Below, in pieces: positions 14,587 through 22,681 of a DNA stretch of 29,206 bases. Made by a program: the position numbers and the translations under genes. The stretch lies in contig JANXRU010000333.1 of the NCBI GenBank assembly GCA_025356715.1, forward strand, positions 1 to 29,206, read 5' to 3'. Under the pieces are notes generated by a model. That model ran no database searches, was not told the DNA's origin, and was given only the letters and a program-made list of their open reading frames with translations. The first letter of the stretch is position 1. Every line of letters starts with the position of its first letter. Source of the stretch: Bacteroidota bacterium. GTDB lineage: Bacteria > Bacteroidota > Bacteroidia > B-17B0 > B-17BO.

Positions 14587-15143
14587 TATTTTTTGTAAAA
14601 ATTAGCTCGCTCAATTTCAATTACTTTTTTTAATTCGGAATTAGAATAAATGGGTAATTGAAATTCATGATTAATAAGATGTTGTTCTACATTAAATCCA
14701 ATTGCTTTATGAATATAATCATTTTGTTTTAATCGTTCGATTAATTCAAATAATAATTCTTTATCATTTAATGGAATAACATAAAACTCCTGTAAAAATA
14801 ACTTAACTGGACTTAAACACGTTGCTTCGTTATTTACCTGAATAAATTGTTGAATATGATGTTGACAAATTTCTAACTGATAATTTGCACTAAAAACTGG
14901 ATGTTTTTTAAGTTGTATGAATAGGGATTCTATTTTTTTTTGCTGAATTGTTTTTAATAAAACGGCGATGTTGATATTTAATTCATTCCCTTTAATCGTC
15001 AACGAATTATAATTTCCATCTACTAAAAGACCTATGTGTGGAGGGATTCGAGATGCATGTAATATAACTATCCAAGTATTTTTTGACAATTCTTGTAAGT
15101 CATTCAACTTAGAAATCTCTATTTTATATGGGCTTTCTCTCAT
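14586..15143 (-). CDS. Unrecognised 185-residue soluble protein between mgtE and the acetyltransferase
   Basis: No family was recognised. The protein begins MRESPYKIEISKLND and has ELSKNTWIVILHASRIPPHIGLLVDGNYNSLTIKG near residues 19-52. The 'HIGL.vdg.y.sL..kG' part vaguely recalls the strand-His region of NlpC/P60-like or YiiX-like papain-fold proteins, but no matching Cys site was found, so I do not name it. The rest is rich in Gln, Leu and Ile with likely helices (LLKTIQQKKIESLFIQLKK; ELLFELIERLKQ). No signal peptide or membrane helix is seen. It sits 18 bp after mgtE and overlaps the acetyltransferase gene by one base. Confidence 0.75.
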   Translation of the reverse strand: MRESPYKIEISKLNDLQELSKNTWIVILHASRIPPHIGLLVDGNYNSLTIKGNELNINIAVLLKTIQQKKIESLFIQLKKHPVFSANYQLEICQHHIQQFIQVNNEATCLSPVKLFLQEFYVIPLNDKELLFELIERLKQNDYIHKAIGFNVEQHLINHEFQLPIYSNSELKKVIEIERANFYKK

Positions 15144-15161
15144 TGAAATTCTCAGTTAATT

Positions 15162-16517
15162 CTAAAAAATATCATAAAGTAATCTTCCAACTAAAAAATA
15201 AATGGATATCCCTATTATGTCATTTAATGTTGTAACGAAAGGTCCAGTTGCTAAAGCCGGATTTATTTTGAAACGATGCATCGTTAGTGGAACAAAGGTT
15301 CCTAAAAAAGAAGCACAGATAATCACTGTAAATAAAGCTACACTTACCGTTGCGGCTAATGCAAATGATTCGCTAATTAACATATTATAACCTAAAATTA
15401 GGCCCGAACAAATCAATCCATTAACTAAACCAACACTTAACTCTTTTAATAATTTTGGGGCTAATTTCTCACTAAGCATGGTATTATTAGCTAAACCTTG
15501 AACGATAATAGATGAAGATTGTACACCAACGTTTCCACCTGTAGCCCCTATTAATGGAATAAAGAAAGCCATTTCTGGACGCAAGTGAATTTGTCCTTCA
15601 TAACTACTAATAATACGAGAACCAACAATTCCGCCACACATACCAACTAATAACCAGGGGATTCGTGCTTTTGATAAACGCCACACATTGTCATTACTAT
15701 CAACATCATCCGTAATACCACTCATTCGCTGAATATCTTTTTCAGCTTCTTCACGCATTACATCCACCACGTCATCAATGGTAATACGCCCAACTAAACG
15801 ACCGAGTTGGTCAATAACTGGAATGACAACTAAATCATATTTCTGAATTAATTCAGCCACTTCTTCACTGGAAGAAGATGTTTTTACTGAAATAATATCG
15901 GCATCATAAATTTCTTCTATTTTAGCTAAGGGATGAGAAATAATTAATTTTTTAAGAGACAACATCCCAATCAATTTTTCATTTTCGTCTACAACATAAA
16001 CAGCATACATCACATCCACACTTTCTGCCTGCGCTCGTATTTCATCTATACAAGCACTTACTGTTTCATGAGCATACACGCTTACTAATTCCTTTGCCAT
16101 TAAAGATCCCGCAGTTCCTTCTTCAAAATTTAACAAATCAGCAATGTCGCTGGCTTGTTCAATGTCTTCAATTTGAGACAATACTTCATCTTGAATTTCT
16201 TCAGGAAGTTCATTAATCATATCGGCAGCATCATCCGACTCCATGTTATCGAGCTGCTCAGCAATTTCTTTGGTACTAAACGTTGCTAGTAAAGCCTCAC
16301 GCTTATCCTCTTCCATCTCTAATAATACATCAGAGGCAATATCCTCATCAATAATATCATACAAATAATTGGCTTCATCGATATCTAGTCGATTCAATAC
16401 CAAGGCAATATCAACAGCATACAATTCTTTGAGCTGAGCTTTCAGATACGCATCGTCTTTTTTAACGATGGCATCTTTAAGGTGTTCAATATATTCTAAT
16501 GATAACTCGAATTGCAT
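15162..16517 (-). CDS. mgtE: Magnesium transporter MgtE
   Basis: The 451-residue Mg2+ channel has the standard order. An N-terminal acidic superhelical domain (about residues 1-130) contains repeats such as LLEMEEDKREALLATFS and MESDDAADMINELPEEIQDEVLSQ. Two CBS domains follow (about 135-255; MLSLKKLIISHPLAKI and VVIPVIDQLGRLVGRITIDDVVDVMREEAEKD). Five membrane helices follow, with the highly conserved PLIGATGGNVGVQSSSIIVQGLA in the pore and FVTTLNDIIGISIYFLVGRLL at the end. The acidic N and CBS domains sense cytoplasmic Mg2+ and gate the dimeric channel. It is the first gene of a probable three-gene unit and is transcribed away from the sigma-factor gene. Confidence 0.97.
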   Translation of the reverse strand: MQFELSLEYIEHLKDAIVKKDDAYLKAQLKELYAVDIALVLNRLDIDEANYLYDIIDEDIASDVLLEMEEDKREALLATFSTKEIAEQLDNMESDDAADMINELPEEIQDEVLSQIEDIEQASDIADLLNFEEGTAGSLMAKELVSVYAHETVSACIDEIRAQAESVDVMYAVYVVDENEKLIGMLSLKKLIISHPLAKIEEIYDADIISVKTSSSSEEVAELIQKYDLVVIPVIDQLGRLVGRITIDDVVDVMREEAEKDIQRMSGITDDVDSNDNVWRLSKARIPWLLVGMCGGIVGSRIISSYEGQIHLRPEMAFFIPLIGATGGNVGVQSSSIIVQGLANNTMLSEKLAPKLLKELSVGLVNGLICSGLILGYNMLISESFALAATVSVALFTVIICASFLGTFVPLTMHRFKINPALATGPFVTTLNDIIGISIYFLVGRLLYDIF

Positions 16518-16882
16518 AGTCTAATTATTTGCGGGGCTAAAGTAAGGTTTTTATGTTTGAGAATAGAACCTCTTTGGTATATTTAAAATTCATAAAAATG
16601 AATGGAAGTAAATTATAAAAACATTCTATTTTTTTTAATGAAGGGCAAAAATGAATGAATTAATAGGTGTTATTTTAAAAAAATTGTCCAAATTTAAATC
16701 ACTTCACTCGATCAAAACCATGTTTCGCCCATAAAAAATTACATTTCACCCAAAATATATAAAAATAATGATCTTGACACTCAGCAAATTAACAAGTAAC
16801 TAACATTTATTATTGTTTTGACTGTAACTTTTTATGAGCTTTTGTATTATAACTCTGTAATGCTTTAAAACGCAGCTTATTT
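16518..16882. other. Divergent intergenic region between mgtE and the sigma-factor gene
   Basis: This is the longest gap without a gene (365 bp), and no ORF of note was found on either strand. On the plus strand near the sigma-factor start there is a TTTTG at 16816-16820 and, overlapping that zone, TGTAAC at 16823-16828, the kind of -35 element (…AAC…) that ECF sigma factors often use for self-control. No convincing matching -10 was seen, so this is only a hint. On the mgtE side, TTACTTTAG about 30 bp before the ATG resembles a weakened TAnnTTTG box. No strong hairpin or riboswitch-like structure was recognised. The middle is plain AT-rich DNA. Confidence 0.4.
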
Positions 16883-17467
16883 ATGGAATTTTCAGCACGA
16901 TACCACCATACTTCAGAAATGTTACTCAGTGAGCAACAAATTATTGAAGCTGCAAAACTAAATCCGGAAAATTTCGGGCCTTTATATGATAAATATTACA
17001 AACAAATTTTTGGCTACATATACCAAAGACTAGAATGTAAGGACACGGCCTTTGATTTAACCTCTCAAGTATTTTTGAAAGCGTTAAGTAATATTGGGAA
17101 ATATGAGTATAAAGGTGTGCCATTTGCAAGTTGGTTATACCGAATTGCTCATAGCGAAGTGATGCAATTATTTAGAACCAATAAAAACCTGCGTACTGTT
17201 AATGCTGACATTAGTGATTTAAAGAATATTTGTGAAGAAGTAGAAGAAGAATATTTGGAACAGTACCAAGGTAAATTAATGAAAGTTATAAAAGATTTAC
17301 CAGAAGATGATTTACAAATGATTGAATTACGTTTCTTTGAAAAAAGACCCTTTAAAGAAATTGCTGAAATTCTTAATATAACTGAAACAAATGCAAAAGT
17401 GAAATTATATCGCATACTTGATCGAGTAAAAAAAACGCTTACTAAAAATAATAAATATGGCAACTAA
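16883..17467 (+). CDS. ECF-like sigma-70 family RNA polymerase sigma factor
   Basis: The protein is 194 residues from this ATG. Region 2 covers about residues 25-95: NFGPLYDKYYKQIFGYIYQRL, a DTAFDLTSQVFLKAL segment and YKGVPFASWLYRIAHSEVMQLFR, the core-binding and -10 recognition parts. Region 4 covers about 130-190: IKDLPEDDLQMIELRFFEKRPFKEIAEILNITETNAKVKLYRILDRVKK, a helix-turn-helix for the -35 element. A second ATG at 16919 (MLLSEQQII) gives a start nearer to the usual family N-terminus and may be the true one. The stop overlaps the next gene by 11 bases, so the two are made together. The next gene encodes a single-pass membrane protein and is the likely antagonist or partner. Confidence 0.92.
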   Translation: MEFSARYHHTSEMLLSEQQIIEAAKLNPENFGPLYDKYYKQIFGYIYQRLECKDTAFDLTSQVFLKALSNIGKYEYKGVPFASWLYRIAHSEVMQLFRTNKNLRTVNADISDLKNICEEVEEEYLEQYQGKLMKVIKDLPEDDLQMIELRFFEKRPFKEIAEILNITETNAKVKLYRILDRVKKTLTKNNKYGN

Positions 17468-19232
17468 ATTTAATTTAAACCGCCCTGCTGTTCCTGATGA
17501 AGAAATTAACTCCCATAAAGATTTTGGAGAATTAGTTGAAAAGTTTAAAGCTGAAAGTGTCAAAAAAGCCCGTAATGACATTGGTTTTTCAAAAAGTAAA
17601 AAAATAGCTTATTCATCGGTCATAGCAGGAATTACGGTAGTTTGCACAGTTTCTTATTTTACATTATTTAAAAAAAATACACCAAAACAACAGTCTAATG
17701 ATACTACAATTACTTCTCAAAAAAATTCAGATGTTAACTCTAAAGCAAAGTCAAATAAGGCTTTCATCGCACCACCTATATCCAAACTAAACATTCCTTT
17801 TACTTCTTATAAAGTAAAAGCCGAACAAGGTGCAGAAATTAAACATTCAACTCAATCAAAAATTAGTATTCCTAAAAATGCCTTTGTAAATAAACAAGGA
17901 CAAAACATTGTAGGCGATGTAGAAATACAATATCGAGAATTTCATAACCAAGCCGATATTATTGCAAGTGGAATTCCGATGGCTTACGATAGCGCTGGCA
18001 TTAAATCAACCTTAGAAAGTGCTGGAATGTTTGATATTAAAGGATTTAAAGACGGTGAACCTATATACATTAATCCTAAAAAAATAATTACAGTTGATTT
18101 AGCGTCCAACAATACTACTGATAAATTCAATCAATATGTTTTAGATACGATTACCAGAAATTGGGTGTATGTTAAGAGAGACAATTTAAAGATTGAAGAT
18201 AAAAGATTAAAAAATGAGCAAATACATGACAAAAAAGAGATTGATGCTAATTTAAAAACTATCAGTCTTCAAAAACAAATAGATGCCATTCCGCCAAAAA
18301 TAGAAACTGAAAAAGTGGTTTATACTAAAAAAGTAAATCAATTACCGAAAACTACTCAGCCCCTAAAACCAGTAAAATCAATAGAAGGGAGACCTAAATT
18401 TGAATTAGATGTGAATTATAAAGAGTTTCCTGAGTTAGAAGCTTTTAAAAATGCTGTGTTTGAAGTTGGTACCGAAAATAAAAATTACACCTCCAAATTA
18501 TCAGACATTACCTGGAGTAGTGCCGAAATTTCTGAAGGCCCACAAAAAGGGAAAAATTATTTACTGACTCTGAAATTAAAAGAGCGTGTTGAGAACTTGA
18601 TTGTTTATCCTGCATTAACAGGCACCAACTATGCTAAAGCCCTTGTAACTTACGAGAAAAAATTTGGTGAGTATAAAAATTTAGTAACGAAACGTGAAGC
18701 TGACGAGAAAAAACTAAAAGAAGAATTTGAAGCCAAACAACAAGCCTATTTAGCCGAACAGAAAAAATTGAGTGAAGAATTGGTTCGAGAACGCATTAAA
18801 TTAAGGCAAGAACAAGACAATAAAAATGCTGAAAAATTTAGTACGATGGGTAAGCAAGAACGTATTATTAGAACCTTTCAAGTAAGTAAGTTTAATTGTT
18901 ATAATTCGGATTGCCCAAATACCATACCTGAAGGAGAAAGTTTAAATCCTATATTTGTTTTAAATAATGGGACTTCTTTTATTAGACCAACGAACACGTT
19001 TTTAATTAGTCATACTAAAAACATCGTTTATAATTTTAATGGGCACGAACCCATGACCTATAATCCTCAGGATAGTTATAGTTTATGCGTTTTGGCAAAT
19101 GGTAAAATGTACACTTGTAGTAAAGAATTGTTTGCGAGTATTATCAAAGAAAAACAACATAAATTTCCTTTATTAGAACTACCAGCAGATGTAAATGATG
19201 CGGTTGATTTTAAGAATGCATTGGGGATTTAA
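17457..19232 (+). CDS. Single-pass membrane partner of the sigma factor, with ZU5-like domain and coiled coil
   Basis: The 591-residue protein has a cytoplasmic N-terminus of about 48 residues (with DEEINSHKDFGELVEKFKAE), one helix at about 50-71, and a large part outside the inner membrane. Residues about 105-240 (VKAEQGAEIKHSTQSKISIP, VGDVEIQYREFHNQADIIASG, AGMFDIKGFKDG) look like the ZU5-type beta domain found in many Bacteroidota cell-surface and sigma-linked proteins. About 400-465 is a charged coiled coil rich in Lys, Glu and Gln. The C-terminal segment holds a FNCYNSDCPN cysteine pair and two further cysteines, apparently a separate small domain. Overlap with the sigma gene (11 bases) and topology suggest an anti-sigma or signal-relay role, but no classical anti-sigma zinc motif is present in the N-terminus. 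Confidence 0.75.
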   Translation: MATKFNLNRPAVPDEEINSHKDFGELVEKFKAESVKKARNDIGFSKSKKIAYSSVIAGITVVCTVSYFTLFKKNTPKQQSNDTTITSQKNSDVNSKAKSNKAFIAPPISKLNIPFTSYKVKAEQGAEIKHSTQSKISIPKNAFVNKQGQNIVGDVEIQYREFHNQADIIASGIPMAYDSAGIKSTLESAGMFDIKGFKDGEPIYINPKKIITVDLASNNTTDKFNQYVLDTITRNWVYVKRDNLKIEDKRLKNEQIHDKKEIDANLKTISLQKQIDAIPPKIETEKVVYTKKVNQLPKTTQPLKPVKSIEGRPKFELDVNYKEFPELEAFKNAVFEVGTENKNYTSKLSDITWSSAEISEGPQKGKNYLLTLKLKERVENLIVYPALTGTNYAKALVTYEKKFGEYKNLVTKREADEKKLKEEFEAKQQAYLAEQKKLSEELVRERIKLRQEQDNKNAEKFSTMGKQERIIRTFQVSKFNCYNSDCPNTIPEGESLNPIFVLNNGTSFIRPTNTFLISHTKNIVYNFNGHEPMTYNPQDSYSLCVLANGKMYTCSKELFASIIKEKQHKFPLLELPADVNDAVDFKNALGI

Positions 19233-19289
19233 TATTCCTCCTTTAATTACTCAATTATGTCATTTAAATAATAATAATAATATCTAAAC

Positions 19290-19850
19290 ATGAAAGCCTT
19301 TTTACTACTTACTATTTGTATATCATATTTAAATGGTATTAGTCAAACATTAGAATTTGACAGAGCGTTTCGAGAAACTAGTCTTAATAATTATAAAGGT
19401 GAGACTATTAAAGTAGGTGATACTATTTCAAATAGTTATTTTGATGCAAAGAAAAAAATAACTGATAATTTAAAAGGAGTACAATACCCAAACGTATACT
19501 TGCCAAGTATTAACAATGATAGTTTGTACTTATATTCCATCATTGCTGATGAAATAATATTGAACTTTAATTATTTTTACTGTGATTACTGCATTAATCA
19601 ACTAAACGATTTTATTACTTACAAAAAAAAGTCTAATAAAAAAATTGTTATAATTTCTGTCTTTGAAGGTAGTCTTTCTGATATAAAAACCTTAATTCCA
19701 AAATATGATAACACTATTTCTTTTATATCTGATTTTAATAATAAACCAGAATACTATACTCTTAATAGCGGAACACCCTGTACTTATATTTTGGATAAAA
19801 ATAAAAATATATTACAAATATTAAATTTTGATAATCAAACCATTAAATAA
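19290..19850 (+). CDS. Secreted thioredoxin-fold (TlpA/redoxin-like) protein
   Basis: The 186-residue protein has a signal peptide (MKAFLLLTICISYLNGISQ). The fold marks of a TlpA/ResA-like thiol protein are present: strand IILNFNYFYCDYC, with the redox pair Cys98-x-x-Cys101 (CDYC), a following helix, strand KKIVIISVFEG, and the cis-proline region GTPCTYILDKNKNIL with Pro163, like the GxPtTfliD segment of the family. An extra Cys164 next to the cis-Pro is unusual. The usual aromatic ahead of the CxxC is Tyr here, not Trp. It is probably periplasmic or lumen-facing and may exchange disulfides. The gene is 57 bp after the sigma partner gene and 6 bp before the FGE-like gene. Confidence 0.75.
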   Translation: MKAFLLLTICISYLNGISQTLEFDRAFRETSLNNYKGETIKVGDTISNSYFDAKKKITDNLKGVQYPNVYLPSINNDSLYLYSIIADEIILNFNYFYCDYCINQLNDFITYKKKSNKKIVIISVFEGSLSDIKTLIPKYDNTISFISDFNNKPEYYTLNSGTPCTYILDKNKNILQILNFDNQTIK

Positions 19851-19856
19851 ATAAAC

Positions 19857-20654
19857 ATGAAAACACTTTTCATCTATCTAACTATTGCCATTACTGGGCT
19901 ATCATTTATCAAACAAAAAGAATTTACACCGCCAGGTACTATTCAAATTAACGATACGCTTTATGCTGATGAAACTGAAATATCTAATTTAGGCTGGAGA
20001 GAATTTGAAGATTGGACAGCTCAAGTTTATGGAAAAAATTCTAAAGAGCATTTATTTGTACTACCAGATACAAATGTATGGATTGAAAAATTGTCATACA
20101 ATATGCCGTATGTTCAATATTATTATAGGCATCCCGCGTACAAAGATTATCCTGTAGTTGGCGTTTCTTATGAACAAGTCCTTGCTTTTTGTAATTGGCG
20201 TACCGCGAGGGTAAAAATGTTTTTATCTATAAAAAAGAATTTCAAAAATCAAAATATAGCTTATAGATTACCAACCAAAACCGAGTGGGAATTACTCGCA
20301 ACAGCATCCTTAAATATATTTTACAATAATGGAGTAGATGAAAAAGGAAATGCAAGATTAAATTGTGTCATACCAGTTGATACTATTATTGTTAAAGGAA
20401 AAACTAAGTATTTGAATGCAAACAATGATGTTACAGTTCCAGTTAATTCTTATACTAAAAATTATTTTGGATTATATAATATGATTGGAAACGTAGCTGA
20501 AATGACCTTTGAAAAAGGCACCTGCAAAGGGGGCGCTTGGAATAATCGTTTAGAGCAAATACGAATTGGAAAAGATATAACTTATGCAAAACCTTCAGCA
20601 AGTGTTGGATTCAGATGTGTTTGTGTGATAAATAAAAATAAAATGAATTATTAA
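19857..20654 (+). CDS. FGE-sulfatase fold protein (SUMF1/GldK-like), probably not a formylglycine enzyme
   Basis: The 265-residue exported protein (hydrophobic N-terminus, MKTLFIYLTIAITGLSF) has the sulfatase-modifying-factor fold: YADETEISNLGWREFEDW near the start, YPVVGVSYEQVLAFCNWRTARV, YRLPTKTEWELLATA, NYFGLYNMIGNVAEMTFEKG, CKGGAWNN and VGFRCVC at the end. These match the order in FGE/SUMF1 and in gliding/type IX secretion lipoproteins GldK and GldJ. The Cys pair that forms the copper site in true FGE, between GGAWN and GFRC, is absent, so it most likely has a structural or binding role. No lipobox is present, unlike GldK. It follows the thioredoxin-like gene by 6 bp and converges with the next gene (5 bp gap). 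Confidence 0.8.
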   Translation: MKTLFIYLTIAITGLSFIKQKEFTPPGTIQINDTLYADETEISNLGWREFEDWTAQVYGKNSKEHLFVLPDTNVWIEKLSYNMPYVQYYYRHPAYKDYPVVGVSYEQVLAFCNWRTARVKMFLSIKKNFKNQNIAYRLPTKTEWELLATASLNIFYNNGVDEKGNARLNCVIPVDTIIVKGKTKYLNANNDVTVPVNSYTKNYFGLYNMIGNVAEMTFEKGTCKGGAWNNRLEQIRIGKDITYAKPSASVGFRCVCVINKNKMNY

Positions 20655-20659
20655 ATCCA

Positions 20660-21319
20660 TTATTTTTTCTTAGCCAACCCCACATACATTCCAAAGCAAA
20701 GCGTGATAGAACTGATGTTCCATTTATTAGATAAACTACTAGAATTTGACAACCATTTATCTGTGCCTGGGTAATGACTATCAAACCTTGCTAAGTTATA
20801 GTTATATCCGATATGACCACCAATAGCCACATTTGGATCAACAATGAAATAAACACCAATCTGCGGTTCAACAAAAGCGCTAATAAATTGAGTTGGATAC
20901 TTCCCCTTTAACGAATCATTATAATACCTAATTCCACTAAATGAAGTTAAATTTGAACCTACATTTAATGATATTGTTGTGAATCCGTTTTGACTAAAAA
21001 AATGATCGTATCCAACTTTCATATAGCCATTATGTGTTTGCATATAAGTGTTAATATTTTGATCACGCAATGCTTTTTGCGCTTTTGAATAGGAATAAGA
21101 ATAACCTATTCCAACAAAAACATTTGAAAATAGTTTACAATTTACACTTGCATCTCCTAAAACTACTCCTGAAAATGTATTATACAATAATTCACTAGAA
21201 ACTAATTTAGGAATACCACAATTAACACGCACTGAAAACCTTGGCAATTCAGGCATCTTATCCTGTGACTTCAGAATAAAAACATGTATCAATAATAAAC
21301 TAAAAACTAAATATTTCAC
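20660..21319 (-). CDS. Exported beta-rich protein, probably outer-membrane barrel
   Basis: The 219-residue product has a signal peptide (MKYLVFSLLLIHVFILKSQ). The mature part is a series of alternating strands rich in Gly, Tyr, Ser and Asn: FVGIGYSYSYSKA, NGYMKVGYDHFFSQNGFTTISLNVGSNL, FVEPQIGVYFIVDPNVAIGGHIGYNYNLA and the final ISSITLCFGMYVGLAKKK. This layout, with a strand near the C-terminus, suits a small outer-membrane beta-barrel of the OMP_b-brl type. No specific family or ligand can be assigned. It converges with the FGE-like gene. The next minus-strand gene upstream, serC, stops only 52 bp from its ATG, so co-transcription with serC is possible. Confidence 0.7.
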   Translation of the reverse strand: MKYLVFSLLLIHVFILKSQDKMPELPRFSVRVNCGIPKLVSSELLYNTFSGVVLGDASVNCKLFSNVFVGIGYSYSYSKAQKALRDQNINTYMQTHNGYMKVGYDHFFSQNGFTTISLNVGSNLTSFSGIRYYNDSLKGKYPTQFISAFVEPQIGVYFIVDPNVAIGGHIGYNYNLARFDSHYPGTDKWLSNSSSLSNKWNISSITLCFGMYVGLAKKK

Positions 21320-21371
21320 TATTGATAAACGTTAATGATGTATAATTATTGTTCAAATAATCTTTCAAAAG

Positions 21372-22445
21372 CTAAGCGAACTTAGTTTCAAATGCTTTCA
21401 TAGCATCTACTAATACTTGTACACTTTCTAACGGTAAGGCATTATACATAGAAGCACGGTAACCGCCAACATCACGATGTCCACGAATCCCATCAATACC
21501 CATACTTTTCCATAATTTATCAAATTCTGGTTCTTGAGTGACATCTTTTAATAAGAAACAAGCATTCATATTACTTCTATCTTCAACTGCCGTTGTACCA
21601 ACAAATAAAGAGTTACGATCAATTTCAGAATATAATAAATCAGCTTTTTGTTGATTTATTTTTTCTATCCAACTAATACCTCCATGTTTTTTTAACCAAC
21701 GTAAAGTAAGCATCGAAACATAAATAGGAAATACAGGGGGCGTGTTATACATTGTACCACCCTTAATATGAACTTGATAATCTAACATCGATAACATTTT
21801 GCGACCTGTTTTACCAAGAATATCTTTCTTAACCATAATCATCGTACTTCCTGCTGGTCCCATGTTTTTTTGAGCACCTGCATAAATTAAAGAAAAATCT
21901 TTTGCATTAATTTTTCTACTAAAAATATCAGAACTCATATCACATACTACTGGAATATCACTCTTTGGAAAGCTTTTTAGTTGCGTTCCATAAATCGTAT
22001 TATTTGACGTAATATGCAAGTAATCTGCATCATTAGGAACTTCGTATCCTTTAGGAATATAATTAAAATTTTTATCCTCAGAAGATGCTATTACCTTAGT
22101 ATTACCAATAATTTTAGATTCCTTAATGGCTTTACTAGCCCAAACTCCTGTGTTGACATAAGCAGCATAACCAGTTTCCTTTAGCAAATTATAGGGCACC
22201 ATAGCAAATTGTGTACTTGCACCACCTCCTAAAAACAATACCTCATACTCATCTCTAACTTCAAACAACTCTTTTACTAATGAACGAGACTCGTCAATAA
22301 CGGCTTCAAAATTTTTACTACGATGTGATATTTCTAATAACGATAAATTCATATTATCGAAATTGATACAAGATTCTGATGCTTCTTTTAAAACATCTAA
22401 CGGTAAAATACCCGGGCCAGCGCTAAAATTGTGAACTTTTGACAT
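21372..22445 (-). CDS. serC: Phosphoserine aminotransferase
   Basis: The 357-residue PLP enzyme turns 3-phosphohydroxypyruvate and glutamate into phosphoserine for serine synthesis (and can serve pyridoxal phosphate synthesis). Signatures are HNFSAGPGILPLDVLKEA at the start, ISHRSKNFEAV with the substrate-binding His-Arg pair, LFLGGGASTQFAMVPYNLL, HITSNNTIYGTQ and VCDMSSDIFSR. The PLP lysine is Lys193 in YAGAQKNMGPAG, and the end has IRGHRDVGGYRASMYNALP with substrate arginines. Length and motif order are normal for class IV SerC. The serA gene, which often follows serC in Bacteroidota, is not present in this window; downstream is the barrel-like gene. Confidence 0.98.
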   Translation of the reverse strand: MSKVHNFSAGPGILPLDVLKEASESCINFDNMNLSLLEISHRSKNFEAVIDESRSLVKELFEVRDEYEVLFLGGGASTQFAMVPYNLLKETGYAAYVNTGVWASKAIKESKIIGNTKVIASSEDKNFNYIPKGYEVPNDADYLHITSNNTIYGTQLKSFPKSDIPVVCDMSSDIFSRKINAKDFSLIYAGAQKNMGPAGSTMIMVKKDILGKTGRKMLSMLDYQVHIKGGTMYNTPPVFPIYVSMLTLRWLKKHGGISWIEKINQQKADLLYSEIDRNSLFVGTTAVEDRSNMNACFLLKDVTQEPEFDKLWKSMGIDGIRGHRDVGGYRASMYNALPLESVQVLVDAMKAFETKFA

Positions 22446-22517
22446 ATGGATTAAATTTAGTTTTATTGTTGAAATTAATATTTTTTATAAAATGATTTTA
22501 ATAAAGGGCGGGGTAAA

Positions 22518-22649
22518 TTATAACCAAGTCCCCATATTTGTTTTTGCTCGTTTTCTTTTGCCTTTGCAATCTTTATGATGATGACACGAACTTACGATTG
22601 CAACAATTAGCAGGGTGATAATAATAAGAGAACTTTTTTTTAAAAACAT
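22518..22649 (-). CDS. Small lipoprotein of 43 residues
   Basis: This ORF is short enough to be missed by usual length limits. It starts with ATG at 22649 and stops with TAA at 22518-22520. The product begins MFLKKSSLIIITLLIV and has a lipobox-like IVSS-Cys at about residue 22, then a very basic tail (HHHKDCKGKRKRAK) ending in NMGTWL. A basic start, a hydrophobic core, Cys at the right place and good Bacteroidota-like composition argue for a true lipoprotein. Similar tiny His/Lys-rich lipoproteins with a '.MG.W' end are common in the phylum as unnamed genes, from memory. It lies in the 236-bp gap between serC and the glmM-type gene, 32 bp after the latter, and is probably co-transcribed with it. 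Function is unknown; the His/Cys cluster could bind metal. Confidence 0.65.
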   Translation of the reverse strand: MFLKKSSLIIITLLIVAIVSSCHHHKDCKGKRKRAKTNMGTWL

Positions 22650-22681
22650 TTTAATGAACTGTAATTAATGGTAGTTTATAT

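Noticed and set aside
16518..16882. Magnesium-sensing riboswitch before mgtE
   Set aside because: No M-box-like conserved helices could be traced, and such riboswitches are not expected in this phylum; the mgtE leader appears short.
17149..17463. Minus-strand ORF of 104 residues over the sigma-factor region 4
   Set aside because: Antisense to a conserved sigma-70 domain; no independent support.
21361..21385. Possible hairpin with TTCG loop at the serC stop codon
   Set aside because: The stem is only five base pairs with a mismatch outside and no good T-run follows; too weak to call a terminator.
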